Part shown: positions 43,828-54,102 of the stretch, one piece after another | How positions within the stretch are numbered: position 1 is the first letter of the stretch | How the letters are laid out: each line of letters begins with the position of its first letter | DNA from: an uncultured Acetatifactor sp. | GTDB lineage: Bacteria > Bacillota > Clostridia > Lachnospirales > Lachnospiraceae | Direction of reading: 5' to 3' | NCBI GenBank assembly: GCA_910578215.1 | Contig: CAJTPH010000004.1 | Span: forward strand, 1-64,000 | Length of the DNA stretch: 64,000 nucleotides | The notes under the pieces: model-generated | The model's input: only the letters and a program-made list of their open reading frames with translations | Database searches by the model: none | What the model was told of the DNA's origin: nothing | Made by a program: the position numbers and the translations under genes

Positions 43828-44619
43828 TCAGGTATTTTTGCCGTGTTCTCCCGCAACCACATACACACGCTCGCTCTCTGCCGTCACCGCTTCCCCGGTG
43901 TCCGCATCAAGCAGCTCTATCAAAACCATTCCGGACCGCTCCACCAGCTCACGGATCTTTTCCACAGTGTACCCCCTCTGGTAATGCGTTTCCGTAAACC
44001 TGCGGAACCTGTCTACATCCTCCCTGACAAACACCGTCAGATCATATTCGTTGATTTCCTCCTCCGGGTCATACAGATTCTCCCAGATAAAACTGCAGTC
44101 TTCCCGGTTCTCCGCTATGGTAGTATTGCCGATTACCTGACGATACTTGTATTCCGTGTTGAAATCAAAGATAAAAATGCCTCCCGGATAGAGATAATTG
44201 TTTACCAGAGAAAATACCTCTAGCAGCTCGTCATCCTCCAGAATATAGTTCAGGGAATCGCAGACGCTGAACACCGTTCCCACGGTGCTGTACAGCTCCA
44301 GCTCACGCATATCCTGAAGAAGATACAGGATTTCCGCTCCGCTCTCCGCCTTCTTTTTCATGGCAATATTCAGCATGGGCTCCGATACGTCCACACCGAT
44401 CATGTCATAGCCCTTTTGATACATCAGCTCTGTCAGCGTCCCTGTTCCGCAGCCCAGATCCACCACCAGATTCCGCTCGGAGGCAAGCATATCCTCCACA
44501 TCCCGCTCCGGCTTTGATATGCCGTATTTTCTTATCAAGCCGTCAAGCCTTTCCCCCCACCCTTCGTAAGGGGTATCATCCATAAGCTCGTCATATACCT
44601 CCGCAAAATCCTGATACAT
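43828..44619 (-). CDS. Class I SAM-dependent methyltransferase
   Basis: 263 residues. SAM-binding motif I VVDLGCGTGTLTELM near residue 53 and motif II GVDVSEPML; start YQDFAEVYDELMDDTPYEGW is typical of small-molecule or tRNA-type methyltransferases in Firmicutes. The substrate is unknown. It is followed by hslO after 67 bases. Confidence 0.9.
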   Translation of the reverse strand: MYQDFAEVYDELMDDTPYEGWGERLDGLIRKYGISKPERDVEDMLASERNLVVDLGCGTGTLTELMYQKGYDMIGVDVSEPMLNIAMKKKAESGAEILYLLQDMRELELYSTVGTVFSVCDSLNYILEDDELLEVFSLVNNYLYPGGIFIFDFNTEYKYRQVIGNTTIAENREDCSFIWENLYDPEEEINEYDLTVFVREDVDRFRRFTETHYQRGYTVEKIRELVERSGMVLIELLDADTGEAVTAESERVYVVAGEHGKNT

Positions 44620-44645
44620 GATATCCTCCCTGCCGCCGTCCGGTC

Positions 44646-45491
44646 CTATTCTCCCAGCTTATACGCCACGAAGAATCCCACCACAAGCGCCAGAACGCCC
44701 GTTATAGCGCTGAATGCTGTAACAGCCGGAAATTCCCCCATCAAATAAATGGCAAAGGGAGACGCCACAATCAAACCGATAATTGCATAATATGCGTACA
44801 GAGGAAATTTCTTAAAAATAATCTCCACAAGCTTTGCAATGGCAAAAACACCTATCACAATGCCGATGCCGAAGGGCACCAAAATACCCAGTCCGGTAAG
44901 GATGCCGTCCATGTCCATTGCCGCCAGAGACGTAAAAAAGCTTTTAATAGCGTCCAGTATGGGCTGATAAAATCCCATCAGCATCAAAACCATGGAACCG
45001 CTGACGCCGGGAATAACCATGGTTGCGGAAGCAATTATACCGGTGCCCAGAAGCTTCAGCACATTCACAAGACCAAAGGACAGATCTGCCGCATTGCCCT
45101 CGGTCTCACCTATTATTGCCGTGCCTACCACCAATGCAAAAAACAAAAGTGCCGTAATAATATGTCCCACCCTAGGCATGCCGCCCTTGAGCTTTTTCAG
45201 AATGGCGGGCAGACCTCCCAATATCAGCCCTACAAATAAGAGATTTGTCTGTATAGGAATATTCTCAAACATTTCGCTCAGAACAAAGGAACTCGCCGCG
45301 ATGGCCACAAGCATTCCTATACCTATGGGGAGCACAAACATAACGCTCTTTTTAAACTCGCTGAACAAATGGGTAATGCAGTGTATCAGCTTGTCATAAA
45401 TACCCATGGCCACCATCATAGTGCCGCCGCTGACACCGGGAACAATGTTAGCAATTCCGATTACCATACCCTTTAAAATACTCTTGATCAT
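44646..45491 (-). CDS. DUF368 membrane protein
   Basis: 281 residues, about eight membrane segments. The family signature IGIANIVPGVSGGTMMVAMG is at the N-terminus and repeats as ATMVIPGVSGSMVLMLMG in the middle. DUF368 proteins are related to the DedA/VTT-like polyprenyl-phosphate flippases (PopT group); a role in recycling undecaprenyl phosphate is family knowledge, not shown here. Confidence 0.92.
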   Translation of the reverse strand: MIKSILKGMVIGIANIVPGVSGGTMMVAMGIYDKLIHCITHLFSEFKKSVMFVLPIGIGMLVAIAASSFVLSEMFENIPIQTNLLFVGLILGGLPAILKKLKGGMPRVGHIITALLFFALVVGTAIIGETEGNAADLSFGLVNVLKLLGTGIIASATMVIPGVSGSMVLMLMGFYQPILDAIKSFFTSLAAMDMDGILTGLGILVPFGIGIVIGVFAIAKLVEIIFKKFPLYAYYAIIGLIVASPFAIYLMGEFPAVTAFSAITGVLALVVGFFVAYKLGE

Positions 45492-45584
45492 TGTATTATT
45501 CTCCTAACCTGCTTTATTTTTATTATATCGACATATGATGCCGCTGATGCCCCATTTTAAATATTTAAATGAATCCTTTGCTCT

Positions 45585-46652
45585 TTATTCCCTTTTTGTT
45601 TCCGCGAGATAATCCCTTAAAAATGCTATAAGCCTGTCCATTTCCCCGTCCGTTCCCACAGTTATGCGCAGATAATCCGAGATTCTTGGCTTATCCCAGT
45701 GCCTCACATAAATGTCCTTCTGCCGCAGCGCCTGAAAGATTTTCTGCGCGGGAATTTCCTTATGGGAAGCAAAAATAAAATTGGCGCTGGAATCAGGAAA
45801 GGTAAAGCCAAGCTCCTTCAGCTCTCCCTTGACACGCTCTCTTGTGGCGATAATCCTTGCAGTGGTGGCCTTAAAATAAGCGTCGTCCCTGACCGCCTCC
45901 ACTCCCAGCACCTGTGCGGGAAGATTCATGGTATAGGAGTTAAAGGAATACTTCACATCGTTCAGATAGCCGATCAGCTTCTCGTTTCCGATGCAGAAGC
46001 CGATACGCAGCCCTGCCATTGCGCGGGACTTGGAAAAGGTCTGCACAACCAGAAGGTTATCGTACCTCTCAATAAGCGGCAGGGCACTGACTCCTCCGAA
46101 ATCTATGTAAGCCTCATCCACAATGACTACCACATCCCTGTTTGCCCGAACGATCTCCTCCACCCTGTCAAGGCTCTCCAACAGACCGGTAGGAGCGTTG
46201 GGATTTGGAAAAATGACTCCGCCGTTAGGCTGCTTATAGTCCTCAGGACGTATATGCCAGCTTTCATCCAAAGCGCAGGTCTTATAGGGAATCCGGTACA
46301 GCTCCGCCCACACATCATAAAAGGAGTAGGTCACATCCGGAAACAAAACAGGCTCCTTCCCGTTAAAAAACGTCAGGAAGGCCATGGAAATCACATCGTC
46401 CGAGCCAACCCCTACGAATACCTGGCCGGGCTTTACACGATAGTATTCCGCCAGGGCCTCCACCAGCGGCGCGGTATGGGCATCCGGATAAAGACGCAGC
46501 CTGTCGCAGTCAAGCTGTGCCGCCAGCTTCTGTACGCCGGGCGCCGGTGGATAAGGGCACTCATTTGTATTTAGCTTGATCATGCCCGGCTTATTTGGCT
46601 GCTCACCTGCCACATAGGGCACAACCCTTCTTATATTTTCTTCCCATTTCAT
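45585..46652 (-). CDS. hisC: Histidinol-phosphate aminotransferase
   Basis: 355 residues, fold-type I PLP enzyme. Seen: IKLNTNECPYPPAPGV, GVGSDDVISMAF, FPNPNAPTGLL, VVIVDEAYIDF, and the PLP-lysine in VVQTFSKSRAMAGLRIGF. It makes histidinol phosphate from imidazole-acetol phosphate. No other his gene is nearby. The ATG at 46652 opens 20 bases after the glycosyltransferase stop; its ribosome binding site is weak. Confidence 0.93.
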   Translation of the reverse strand: MKWEENIRRVVPYVAGEQPNKPGMIKLNTNECPYPPAPGVQKLAAQLDCDRLRLYPDAHTAPLVEALAEYYRVKPGQVFVGVGSDDVISMAFLTFFNGKEPVLFPDVTYSFYDVWAELYRIPYKTCALDESWHIRPEDYKQPNGGVIFPNPNAPTGLLESLDRVEEIVRANRDVVVIVDEAYIDFGGVSALPLIERYDNLLVVQTFSKSRAMAGLRIGFCIGNEKLIGYLNDVKYSFNSYTMNLPAQVLGVEAVRDDAYFKATTARIIATRERVKGELKELGFTFPDSSANFIFASHKEIPAQKIFQALRQKDIYVRHWDKPRISDYLRITVGTDGEMDRLIAFLRDYLAETKRE

Positions 46653-46671
46653 GTTCTGTACCGCCCAGGCG

Positions 46672-47694
46672 TTACGCCTGCCTTTCTTCATGGACTGCCA
46701 TTTCCTTCCGATAATTTTGGGCTTGCTCCGGACAGCCAAGCGCGTCATAGCAGCGTGTCAGCCCCTCCAGCCCCTCCATGCCGCCCGCATGGATATTCAA
46801 TACTGGCTGGGTTTCATATACCGCGTTATAGTACCAGATCACAGCCTCCTCGTAATCCCGGTGCTCCTCATAAAAATGCCCCAGCTCACAGCAGATTTCC
46901 GAGCATTCCTCTCCGGCAAGCCCCTTCGACGTATATTTCAAAAAGGTAATCATGTCCCCGGAAAGCCGCGCCGCCTTTGCCGCCACACAGCACGCCTGCG
47001 CCACCTCAAAACTGTCGCGCTCCAAATCCGCCGCGGCGGCTGCAAAATACGGCAAAGCCCTGACAAGGTCTCCCTTGTCTCCTGCTATCATAAGCTCCCT
47101 TGCATAAAGATCAAACAGCCTTTTAGACAGCCGCAGACCGCTGCTGCAGTACCTGTGGAACAGAGCCAGATCGCGCTTGGCATGGCTTTCCTCCTGCAAA
47201 TGCGTTATCACAATATCGCTGTCATAAACCACCGGCTCCAGACGCACAGTCTCATGAATGGGCGACTCCCACACAAAATCCCTTTTGCGCTTAAAAAGCT
47301 TGGGACGATACTCCTCATCAAAATTATATACCGCGCCGTACTGCAGCTGATTGCTGTACTTCATCTGCACAATCTCAATTTCAGGCAGCAGCGTCGCCTT
47401 AAGCTGCAGGAAACGCTCCCTGTTCTCCGCTGAAAGCACCTCGTCCGCATCCGCCGAATATATATAGTCCATCTGCGCCTTGGAGAAAGCAAAATTCCTG
47501 GCCGCACTAAAGTCATCTATCCATTGAAAATCATAGATCCTTTCGGTATATCTGCGCGCAAGCTCCTTGGTTGCATCCGTGGAGCCCGTGTCCACGATCA
47601 CAATTTCATCCACCAGATCCGCTACCGTACTCAGACATCTGTCCAGTACCTTTTCCTCATTCCTTACTATCATACACAGGGAGACAGTTATCAT
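46672..47694 (-). CDS. Family 2 glycosyltransferase with TPR-like C-terminus
   Basis: 340 residues, cytoplasmic. The N-terminal GT-A fold has SLCMIVRNEEKVLDRCL, IVIVDTGSTDATKE and the DxD-like DYIYSADADEVL. From residue ~180 on, helical repeats (LVRALPYFAAAAADLE, ICCELGHFYEEHRDYEEAVI) look like TPRs. This layout is common in Clostridia and may glycosylate proteins or peptides; the acceptor is unknown. Confidence 0.9.
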   Translation of the reverse strand: MITVSLCMIVRNEEKVLDRCLSTVADLVDEIVIVDTGSTDATKELARRYTERIYDFQWIDDFSAARNFAFSKAQMDYIYSADADEVLSAENRERFLQLKATLLPEIEIVQMKYSNQLQYGAVYNFDEEYRPKLFKRKRDFVWESPIHETVRLEPVVYDSDIVITHLQEESHAKRDLALFHRYCSSGLRLSKRLFDLYARELMIAGDKGDLVRALPYFAAAAADLERDSFEVAQACCVAAKAARLSGDMITFLKYTSKGLAGEECSEICCELGHFYEEHRDYEEAVIWYYNAVYETQPVLNIHAGGMEGLEGLTRCYDALGCPEQAQNYRKEMAVHEERQA

Positions 47695-47935
47695 ATAAAT
47701 CTCCGTTCTCTATCATGTCCACGGCAAATCAGCCCTTAAAATACGCCGCAGGCTTCAGCTTTCTACCATATTAACGTATGCCGCGCTTAAAACCATCTCA
47801 TATCATATCAAAAAGAAGATAAAGACACAACCATTAACCTTCAATTTTTTCTATTTTTTGGTTTTGCTGCTGACTCCCCTATTGCCCACGCCACAGGACA
47901 AGTAAATCAGTATTAGAAAATTTTTTACACCGGTC

Positions 47936-48556
47936 TCACAAACGTCCCCCGCGGCACAGGGCAAGCGTCATCCAAAATGCGGCAGTAATGTATGGAAGAA
48001 AAGGAACCGGCCGGCGCAAATTGCCTTTTTGATTTATGTTGCGGCAGAACAGCTGTACCGCAAAAAGCAGCAGGTAGGCAAGCAGCATATGCGTCAAAAA
48101 GCCTCTCACGGACATTCCCAAAACCGTCTCTGCAAGCGAACAGACACAGAAGGCATAGCTGTCCGCAATGCCAAAGATATGCCCCCTCAAAAGCAGCTGC
48201 AGCCCCACAAAAACAAACAGCCACCCCAGCACATCGGCATTTACGGACTGGCTCTCCATAAGCGCACTGCGGCGGCAACAGAAAAGTGCCAATGCCGCCG
48301 CCAGAAAAATCCACCATGTAAAATTATACACCTGGCAAAGCAGACTGTCCGTCACACAGGCAAGCAGAAGACTGCCTCCAATAATCTCCCACAAAAACAC
48401 CTCGTACCCCGGTCCGTTCCCTGTAAACGCCATTATACAGGCAAGCTCCGCAGCCGCTCCCGCCAGAATCCATCGCCCGGAAGCCGCCTTGAGAGGCAGC
48501 GGTTCATCCAGCCTGCCGATTAGAAAAATCCCCAAGATAACAACTGTCAATATCAC
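47936..48556 (-). CDS. Prepilin peptidase-like protein (TadV/CpaA type)
   Basis: 206 residues with about six membrane segments. Type IV prepilin peptidases use two Asp residues. One lies in LLACVTDSLLCQVYN, matching the D..x..IPN-type motif; the second is in GHIFGIADSYAF, a variant of GxGD. It would cleave the Flp1-like pilin and the TadE-like proteins. A GTG start overlaps the stop of the giant gene (GTGA), so they are coupled. Last gene of the tad locus. Confidence 0.75.
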   Translation of the reverse strand: MILTVVILGIFLIGRLDEPLPLKAASGRWILAGAAAELACIMAFTGNGPGYEVFLWEIIGGSLLLACVTDSLLCQVYNFTWWIFLAAALALFCCRRSALMESQSVNADVLGWLFVFVGLQLLLRGHIFGIADSYAFCVCSLAETVLGMSVRGFLTHMLLAYLLLFAVQLFCRNINQKGNLRRPVPFLPYITAAFWMTLALCRGGRL

Positions 48557-51500
48557 CCTCTCAGCCTCGTTCTGATTTCATCCAGTATGCTGTCCTTTAC
48601 CCGAATGGTACGAATTGCAGGATGGGCCTCCAGCTCCCTGTCTCCCTTATACACGCGAACCGTAATTTCATAGGCACTTCCCTCGTCCGCATAAAGGGGA
48701 ATCATAAATTGTATTTTTTTATCCTCCCGATAGTCGGCATATCCCTTATAATCATAGGTTTGGCTGTATCCCGAAAGAAAATCGGGAAATTCTACCTCTA
48801 CCTTGTCTACATATCCCCACGCCGTTATGGAAAGTATGCCGCTCTCCCCCCGTTTAAACACAGGGTCATGGGGCGCAAGTATCCGCTCCACCTCTGCCTC
48901 TAAAGCAAATTCTGTCACATACCGGCTCTCTCTGACCTCGTTTCCCACATTATCTGACGCATAGCATATCACCACAAAATCCCCGCTGAAAACAGGCTCA
49001 TCCACGGTAATTTCCACCCGTATAACACCATTCTCATCTGGCGTGTATACCTTTTTGCCGAAATTATCCAGATTCTCGACCTGCAGATAAAATTCCCTGA
49101 CGCCGGACAGCTCGTCCGAAGCCCTTGCCTCTATTATCAAGCTTTCGTTATTTCTGTCAATCAGCTCCCTTGACTCTAATTCCTCCAAGCCGGTAATGAC
49201 CGGCGCCTCTCCGTCTGCGACAAGCTGCAGGGCGTGGGCCGCATCCTGCTCCCACACCGAATATACGACTCCGTCCGGAGTGCTGGCTCCCGCTACCGGC
49301 GCCACGGTGACGGTTTCACCGCTCCATGAGCCGTCCATCGTAAACGCCTGATAAAAATGAACATTCCGCGCCTGATTGCTGCGGCTGGCTCCAATGTACA
49401 TGGCGTCCTGCAAAATGAGCTGCCCCTGCTCCTGACGGACGAAAGAGGCGCCGTTCAGAATATCTCCGGAGCCCAGAGGCATGCTTAAGGGCAGCTTTGT
49501 GCTGTGCCTTTGCGCCGTATCCTCCTTGTCACTATATCTGATATCAAATATCTGATGATCGATCTGATAATTTTCCCTTGCCTCCCCGTCAAGAAAGGAG
49601 GAAAAGGAAAGCAAAAAGGGGGTCGCGCCATCCGCCTTCACATAATACAACCTGTCTTTTTCCGCCGGGTAAACATTGTCGTAATCCCTGCCGCCCACTG
49701 TACTGTCTATGAGAATATCCTCTGTGTAAGGCTTCCAAAAAAGCTCCGCATCATCCCGCCTGATCTCCACATGTACCGTATCCGATACGTTACCTGCCCT
49801 GTCCACTGCCGCAAGGTGAAGATATTGTGTGTATGCCCTCAGCTCTACCGTAATCTCCTCCTCCGTGAGAGGTTCCGATGCATTCGCCGCATTAGCCTCT
49901 GTCACTTCGGTTGCCGGATTCTCGTCTACCAGGTAAAAATAACCCTTAAGCCCCGTTTTAAGGATGTTTTTTGTGACATTGGAGGTACACATAAACTCTC
50001 CTGTCCGCAGATGATAGGATTCCGCCTTAAAGAAATATTCTGTCCCTCTGTCCTCCACCGCCTGAAATGTCACCGTTACACACCTGCTGTCCTTGACCTC
50101 CTTTAAAATACTGCTCTCTGCAATGGCATAGGGCGCGGCAGTGTCAGGCGCCTTGACACCCTTCAGCTCCTGGTTTTCCGTCATCCCTGTCTCCTCCGCT
50201 TTTATCGCCGCACTCCCGTTTCCGCTTACACAGCCCGCTGTGCTGGCATATGTAATCGCGTGGTCCATATTGATAAAGCTGCTCCCGCCATAAGCGGGCT
50301 TTGAGGAAATGCACTGCCCCTCCTCCATCCCACAGACAATCCTGTCGGTCTGCATCACAACGGATTTCAGCGTATCATGACGAAATCCCGGCTCGTCTCT
50401 GTTTCGCGCCGCCTGCGCCTCCACAACAACCTCCGTAACACTCTCGTCAAGCTCGCAGCCCAATCGCATTATCATGCTCATCCCTCCGCCCATGGTATCC
50501 TTATTCCATACATCCCATCCGTCTTCCGCATATTTTCCACGCCATATATTTATTTCCGAGAGCATGCCTTCCTGCCGATAAGGCTTTCCGTCTTTATTTT
50601 TATAGACTTTTCCCGTTTCCAGATCCGTCAGCTCCACATGAACCCAGTTTTCTGCGCCGTTTGTAACCGGGTATACCTTTATGGTAAACATGTCGCGACT
50701 ATCCTTGGTGGGCGTCACATCAAGGAAAAAGCCTGTGGTAAGATTGGAAAAGGTGTACCCTGAAAACCTGTCGATCCAGGCTTCATAAGAACCGGACATA
50801 TCAAACTGACAGCATAATTTGTCAAGGTCCATTATGTTTCGGCCATTGTGAAAGGTCGGGGCGCATAACAATTGTTCCGCCGTCTGCTCCTTCAGTACCC
50901 GACCAGCCTGATCCATTATTTTCAGCTCCGTCTTGGAAAAAATCTGCTCCCCCCAATCGTTATCCCAAAAGAATTCCGTATACATTGCCTTAATGCCATC
51001 CGTCTTAATCGGTGCGGAACGAAACACATTATACTGCTCCGAATATGCGACATCCTCTATTGTACTGTCCCACTGCCAGATAAAAATACTCCCATCCGCA
51101 TTAAAATCCTGATAGCTCTCGGTCTCTGTCACTGCCGTTTTTCCCTGGGCAAGATAATCCTCCTCTAGCTTCAGGCAGCATTCCTCCACATGATGATGCA
51201 GAATATGCTCTCCCGCCATTCCTCCGGTATGCCCGCCTCCGCCTCCGGACATGCCGCTTGCCCCGGCGCTCCCTGCCGGGACCAGATTAGTACCTGCTCC
51301 TCCCGGCTGTCCGTCTCCCGCGGCACTGGCCCCTCCGCCTCCTCCGGCTGTCAGAAGGATTCCCTGCCGGCTGGAGGAAATCTGTGTCATGCCGCCCCCG
51401 TTTCCAAAGGTCTGTCCCTCACCGCCGCCGTTTATGCCGTTCTTTCCACCGACAGTAAAGGTAAGCCTCTCACCCTCGGAAAGATAAAATTTCCCTGAAA

Positions 51501-53163
51501 CACTGCCTCCCAGACCGCCCTTGAAATCGCCATAGTCTCCTCCCTGGGCTCCGTTTGCAGTCAATGTATAAAATCCTGACAGAGGAATTATTACGGTCCG
51601 GGCTGCCGGACCGCCGTTTTCTTCCTTAAAAGCAAACTCTCTGTCAATATTCGTCTCCCCTTCCACGGATGCAGAGACGCTTGATATCTGTCTGTATTGC
51701 GCACCGCCGTCCTCGCTTTGATAAAGCTTATATATTTTATTGACATGATCCGGCTGTGCCCATTTTAAATCCACCGCTCCCTTTCCGTCCCAATCGTTAT
51801 AGTTATCCGCGGATTCCAGGCGCAGCTCCACCCATTTAGCATAAAGCCATACATCCCTGACGGGTATATAGGAATCCCCTCCGAAACCCACCAATGCCGT
51901 CAAGTCTTCATCCGAATACCACCCTCCAAAGGAGCTGCCTGCCCTCTCAGGCAAAGGCAGCGTTACGGGATTGAGAGCGTATACCGCCGTCGCCCTGTCG
52001 ACGGCATCCATATCGCCAAGAAACTGATATATGTTTCCCGTCAGAAGACCGCACATAGGCGCGCTTATCTCCCAGCGTTCAAAGGAGCTGGTCCCTGTCA
52101 CCGGCAGGACGGCGCGGCCGCCGTTGGTTTGAAAGAACACCGTATGCCCTTCCGGCGGCGTGACCATGTCTCCCTTCAGGGCATACGACTCCCCATAGGC
52201 TCTGCGCACGGGATTTTCACCGCCGTAGCTTCCGCCTGCGGCATCAAACACAAGGCTGGATTCCACACGCTGCCACTGCGCATACAATGTTACAATTCCC
52301 CTGCGGGCGGCGCCGTTATAATTTTCCTCCGTAAGATTATAAATTTCCTCTCCGTCAGCATAAAAGGTTCCCGTTCCGTCCGGCTCCGTATTCCACCCCT
52401 GAAACTTGTAGCCCGTTTGAAAATACCTGTTCGGAGAAAGAGTTTTTACAGGCATAACCGGACTGCCTTCAAACACCTCCGCATTGTTATACATGTGCAG
52501 GCTGTCTGCCATGTAGCCCTTTGCCTCATCTGCGTTTTTATTATATTCCACTCTGTATCTATTGTAAGAAATACTGCTGCAGTCGTGTCCCAGAGAGCTT
52601 CCCTGTTCCAGGTGCCGGCAGCTGGGGCACATGTAAAAATAATCCATTCCCAGAGGAAGCTCCGTGATGGTATGCGCCGCTTCCATGCTCATATATATGT
52701 TTACCTTAATGGGTTCCCCGCAGTCCGCACAGTACGCAAACCACCCCGAAAAATACGGCCGGCCGCAGCGATGCTTTCCCGGCGTCAGCCCATGGTAATC
52801 CTGACCCGGCACAGGCAGGTCCACCCCCTGAATACATCTCGGATTCTCCCATGCAATCTTCCATTGTCCCACAGGCATCGCACCGTTCCTGTCATACTTG
52901 TAATAATGCTCTCCTGCTTTCGGCTGACGCAGCACGGACTGTACCCCTGTCTTGAAATCCGCCTCCTCCGGAGCATACCAAAAATCAGGCAGCCCTGTGG
53001 CTCCGTAACCCGTCAGCTCCTGGTCCACCGTCCACGCCCTGCCGTCAGGAGCAATCTCTACATAAGGGCTTGTAAAAATACTGTCTGCCTTTGCCGTTTT
53101 CCCCGCAAGCCCCAGCCCCAGACAGATCAGCATAAGCGCTAAAAGCTGTCTTCTTTTTTTCAT
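48553..53163 (-). CDS. Giant secreted protein of the tad locus, likely surface adhesin
   Basis: 1536 residues. A signal peptide (residues 1-26, ending AGKTAKA) starts the protein. A Cys-rich part has Cys110, 133, 145, 148, 179, 182 and 195, with two CxxC pairs like a zinc ribbon. An InlB-type B-repeat follows at ~205-298 (GYKFQGWNTEPDGTGTF) and another near 410-450 (GSSFGGWYSDEDL). Residues ~560-680 form a very Gly-rich domain (GGLGGSVSGKFYLSEGERL). The C-terminal ~450 residues hold Ig-like repeats. No LPxTG anchor is seen. Placed inside the tad operon between the SAF-domain gene and the prepilin peptidase, it may be a pilus-associated adhesin. Confidence 0.8.
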   Translation of the reverse strand: MKKRRQLLALMLICLGLGLAGKTAKADSIFTSPYVEIAPDGRAWTVDQELTGYGATGLPDFWYAPEEADFKTGVQSVLRQPKAGEHYYKYDRNGAMPVGQWKIAWENPRCIQGVDLPVPGQDYHGLTPGKHRCGRPYFSGWFAYCADCGEPIKVNIYMSMEAAHTITELPLGMDYFYMCPSCRHLEQGSSLGHDCSSISYNRYRVEYNKNADEAKGYMADSLHMYNNAEVFEGSPVMPVKTLSPNRYFQTGYKFQGWNTEPDGTGTFYADGEEIYNLTEENYNGAARRGIVTLYAQWQRVESSLVFDAAGGSYGGENPVRRAYGESYALKGDMVTPPEGHTVFFQTNGGRAVLPVTGTSSFERWEISAPMCGLLTGNIYQFLGDMDAVDRATAVYALNPVTLPLPERAGSSFGGWYSDEDLTALVGFGGDSYIPVRDVWLYAKWVELRLESADNYNDWDGKGAVDLKWAQPDHVNKIYKLYQSEDGGAQYRQISSVSASVEGETNIDREFAFKEENGGPAARTVIIPLSGFYTLTANGAQGGDYGDFKGGLGGSVSGKFYLSEGERLTFTVGGKNGINGGGEGQTFGNGGGMTQISSSRQGILLTAGGGGGASAAGDGQPGGAGTNLVPAGSAGASGMSGGGGGHTGGMAGEHILHHHVEECCLKLEEDYLAQGKTAVTETESYQDFNADGSIFIWQWDSTIEDVAYSEQYNVFRSAPIKTDGIKAMYTEFFWDNDWGEQIFSKTELKIMDQAGRVLKEQTAEQLLCAPTFHNGRNIMDLDKLCCQFDMSGSYEAWIDRFSGYTFSNLTTGFFLDVTPTKDSRDMFTIKVYPVTNGAENWVHVELTDLETGKVYKNKDGKPYRQEGMLSEINIWRGKYAEDGWDVWNKDTMGGGMSMIMRLGCELDESVTEVVVEAQAARNRDEPGFRHDTLKSVVMQTDRIVCGMEEGQCISSKPAYGGSSFINMDHAITYASTAGCVSGNGSAAIKAEETGMTENQELKGVKAPDTAAPYAIAESSILKEVKDSRCVTVTFQAVEDRGTEYFFKAESYHLRTGEFMCTSNVTKNILKTGLKGYFYLVDENPATEVTEANAANASEPLTEEEITVELRAYTQYLHLAAVDRAGNVSDTVHVEIRRDDAELFWKPYTEDILIDSTVGGRDYDNVYPAEKDRLYYVKADGATPFLLSFSSFLDGEARENYQIDHQIFDIRYSDKEDTAQRHSTKLPLSMPLGSGDILNGASFVRQEQGQLILQDAMYIGASRSNQARNVHFYQAFTMDGSWSGETVTVAPVAGASTPDGVVYSVWEQDAAHALQLVADGEAPVITGLEELESRELIDRNNESLIIEARASDELSGVREFYLQVENLDNFGKKVYTPDENGVIRVEITVDEPVFSGDFVVICYASDNVGNEVRESRYVTEFALEAEVERILAPHDPVFKRGESGILSITAWGYVDKVEVEFPDFLSGYSQTYDYKGYADYREDKKIQFMIPLYADEGSAYEITVRVYKGDRELEAHPAIRTIRVKDSILDEIRTRLRG

Positions 53164-53274
53164 ATTTCTATTATCACTCTCCCCTTTTGTCCATCTTCTT
53201 GAGTTGCTCATCTGCCTGTACAGTTCCCCAGAGATGCCTTCAAAGAATACTGCCCGCAATCTCCGGCTCACCTG

Positions 53275-53955
53275 TTATTCACATACCTTCACCACTCTCA
53301 AGCTCCCGCCGGCAAGACCGGTATAAAACGCTTCGATATCCTTTTTATCCAGATAAATATTCAGTCTCTGCGCGGCCGTGGTTCTGTCAGCCGCGTCGAT
53401 ATCCTTGCCTGAGATATCAAAGACCTGCTGAACATACACCGACTCCCAGGCAAGCACGGCCTCCTGGTTTTGCATATAATAGATGTGAATTCTGTCCCCC
53501 GCACGCAGGACGCCCCCCGCCACCTGATAAATATCCTCTGCCTTAAAGCCCGCGATCACCGGATCGTCCAGCTCGCTCCTGATACCCTCCAGGGCATGAA
53601 ACATTCCCCCTGTCAGCAAAACACCCTGCTCTATGTCATGGGCCGCCGCCAAACCATACAGCTGTTCCGGAGCGCTCAGCGCCGTCGGAGGAATACACGT
53701 TTTATCCAGCTCCTTTTCCGCAAAATAATCCTTATAATTATCCTCCGTTATTACCTGTCCCTTATATATGGCGGTCGCCGCCGTATAGATAACGCCCTTC
53801 TCGTACCCGGTCAGGATGCTTTTCTCCATCTGCACCATGCACACAAACACTGCTGCCGCAGCTGCCAGTGCCGCGATTGTCCCGCCCGTCTTTACCTTTG
53901 CCAGCCGTTCCGCCTGCGTTTTTTTCTTTTCTGCCCTGTCTCTCACTCTTTTCAT
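53275..53955 (-). CDS. RcpC/CpaB-like pilus assembly protein (SAF domain)
   Basis: 226 residues. One membrane helix at ~25-43 (GGTIAALAAAAAVFVCMVQ), then a SAF-type domain: YTAATAIYKGQVITEDN, AAHDIEQGVLLTGGMF, and GGVLRAGDRIHIYYM. CpaB/RcpC proteins sit outside the membrane and support Flp pilus assembly. It lies 111 bases before the giant gene and after the palindrome at 54016-54066. Confidence 0.8.
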   Translation of the reverse strand: MKRVRDRAEKKKTQAERLAKVKTGGTIAALAAAAAVFVCMVQMEKSILTGYEKGVIYTAATAIYKGQVITEDNYKDYFAEKELDKTCIPPTALSAPEQLYGLAAAHDIEQGVLLTGGMFHALEGIRSELDDPVIAGFKAEDIYQVAGGVLRAGDRIHIYYMQNQEAVLAWESVYVQQVFDISGKDIDAADRTTAAQRLNIYLDKKDIEAFYTGLAGGSLRVVKVCE

Positions 53956-54015
53956 TTATCCTCTCATTCCGACACTAACTTCCGTGATTCTGCTCTGCGG
54001 AAGCTCATAATCCCA

Positions 54016-54066
54016 GGGACTGTCGCAAAACTCAGAAAAAGTACAGAATTCTTTTGCAACAGCCCC
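54016..54066. repeat. 51-base palindromic element within the tad locus
   Basis: GGGACTGTCGCAAAA (54016-54030) and TTTTGCAACAGCCCC (54052-54066) are inverted with 13 of 15 matches around a 21-base loop. Such ends resemble those of miniature transposable elements. It sits in the gap between the TadE-like and CpaB-like genes. Confidence 0.7.
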
Positions 54067-54102
54067 TTGAAAAATGTCTTTTTCACACCGCTGCCGGCGC
54101 TC

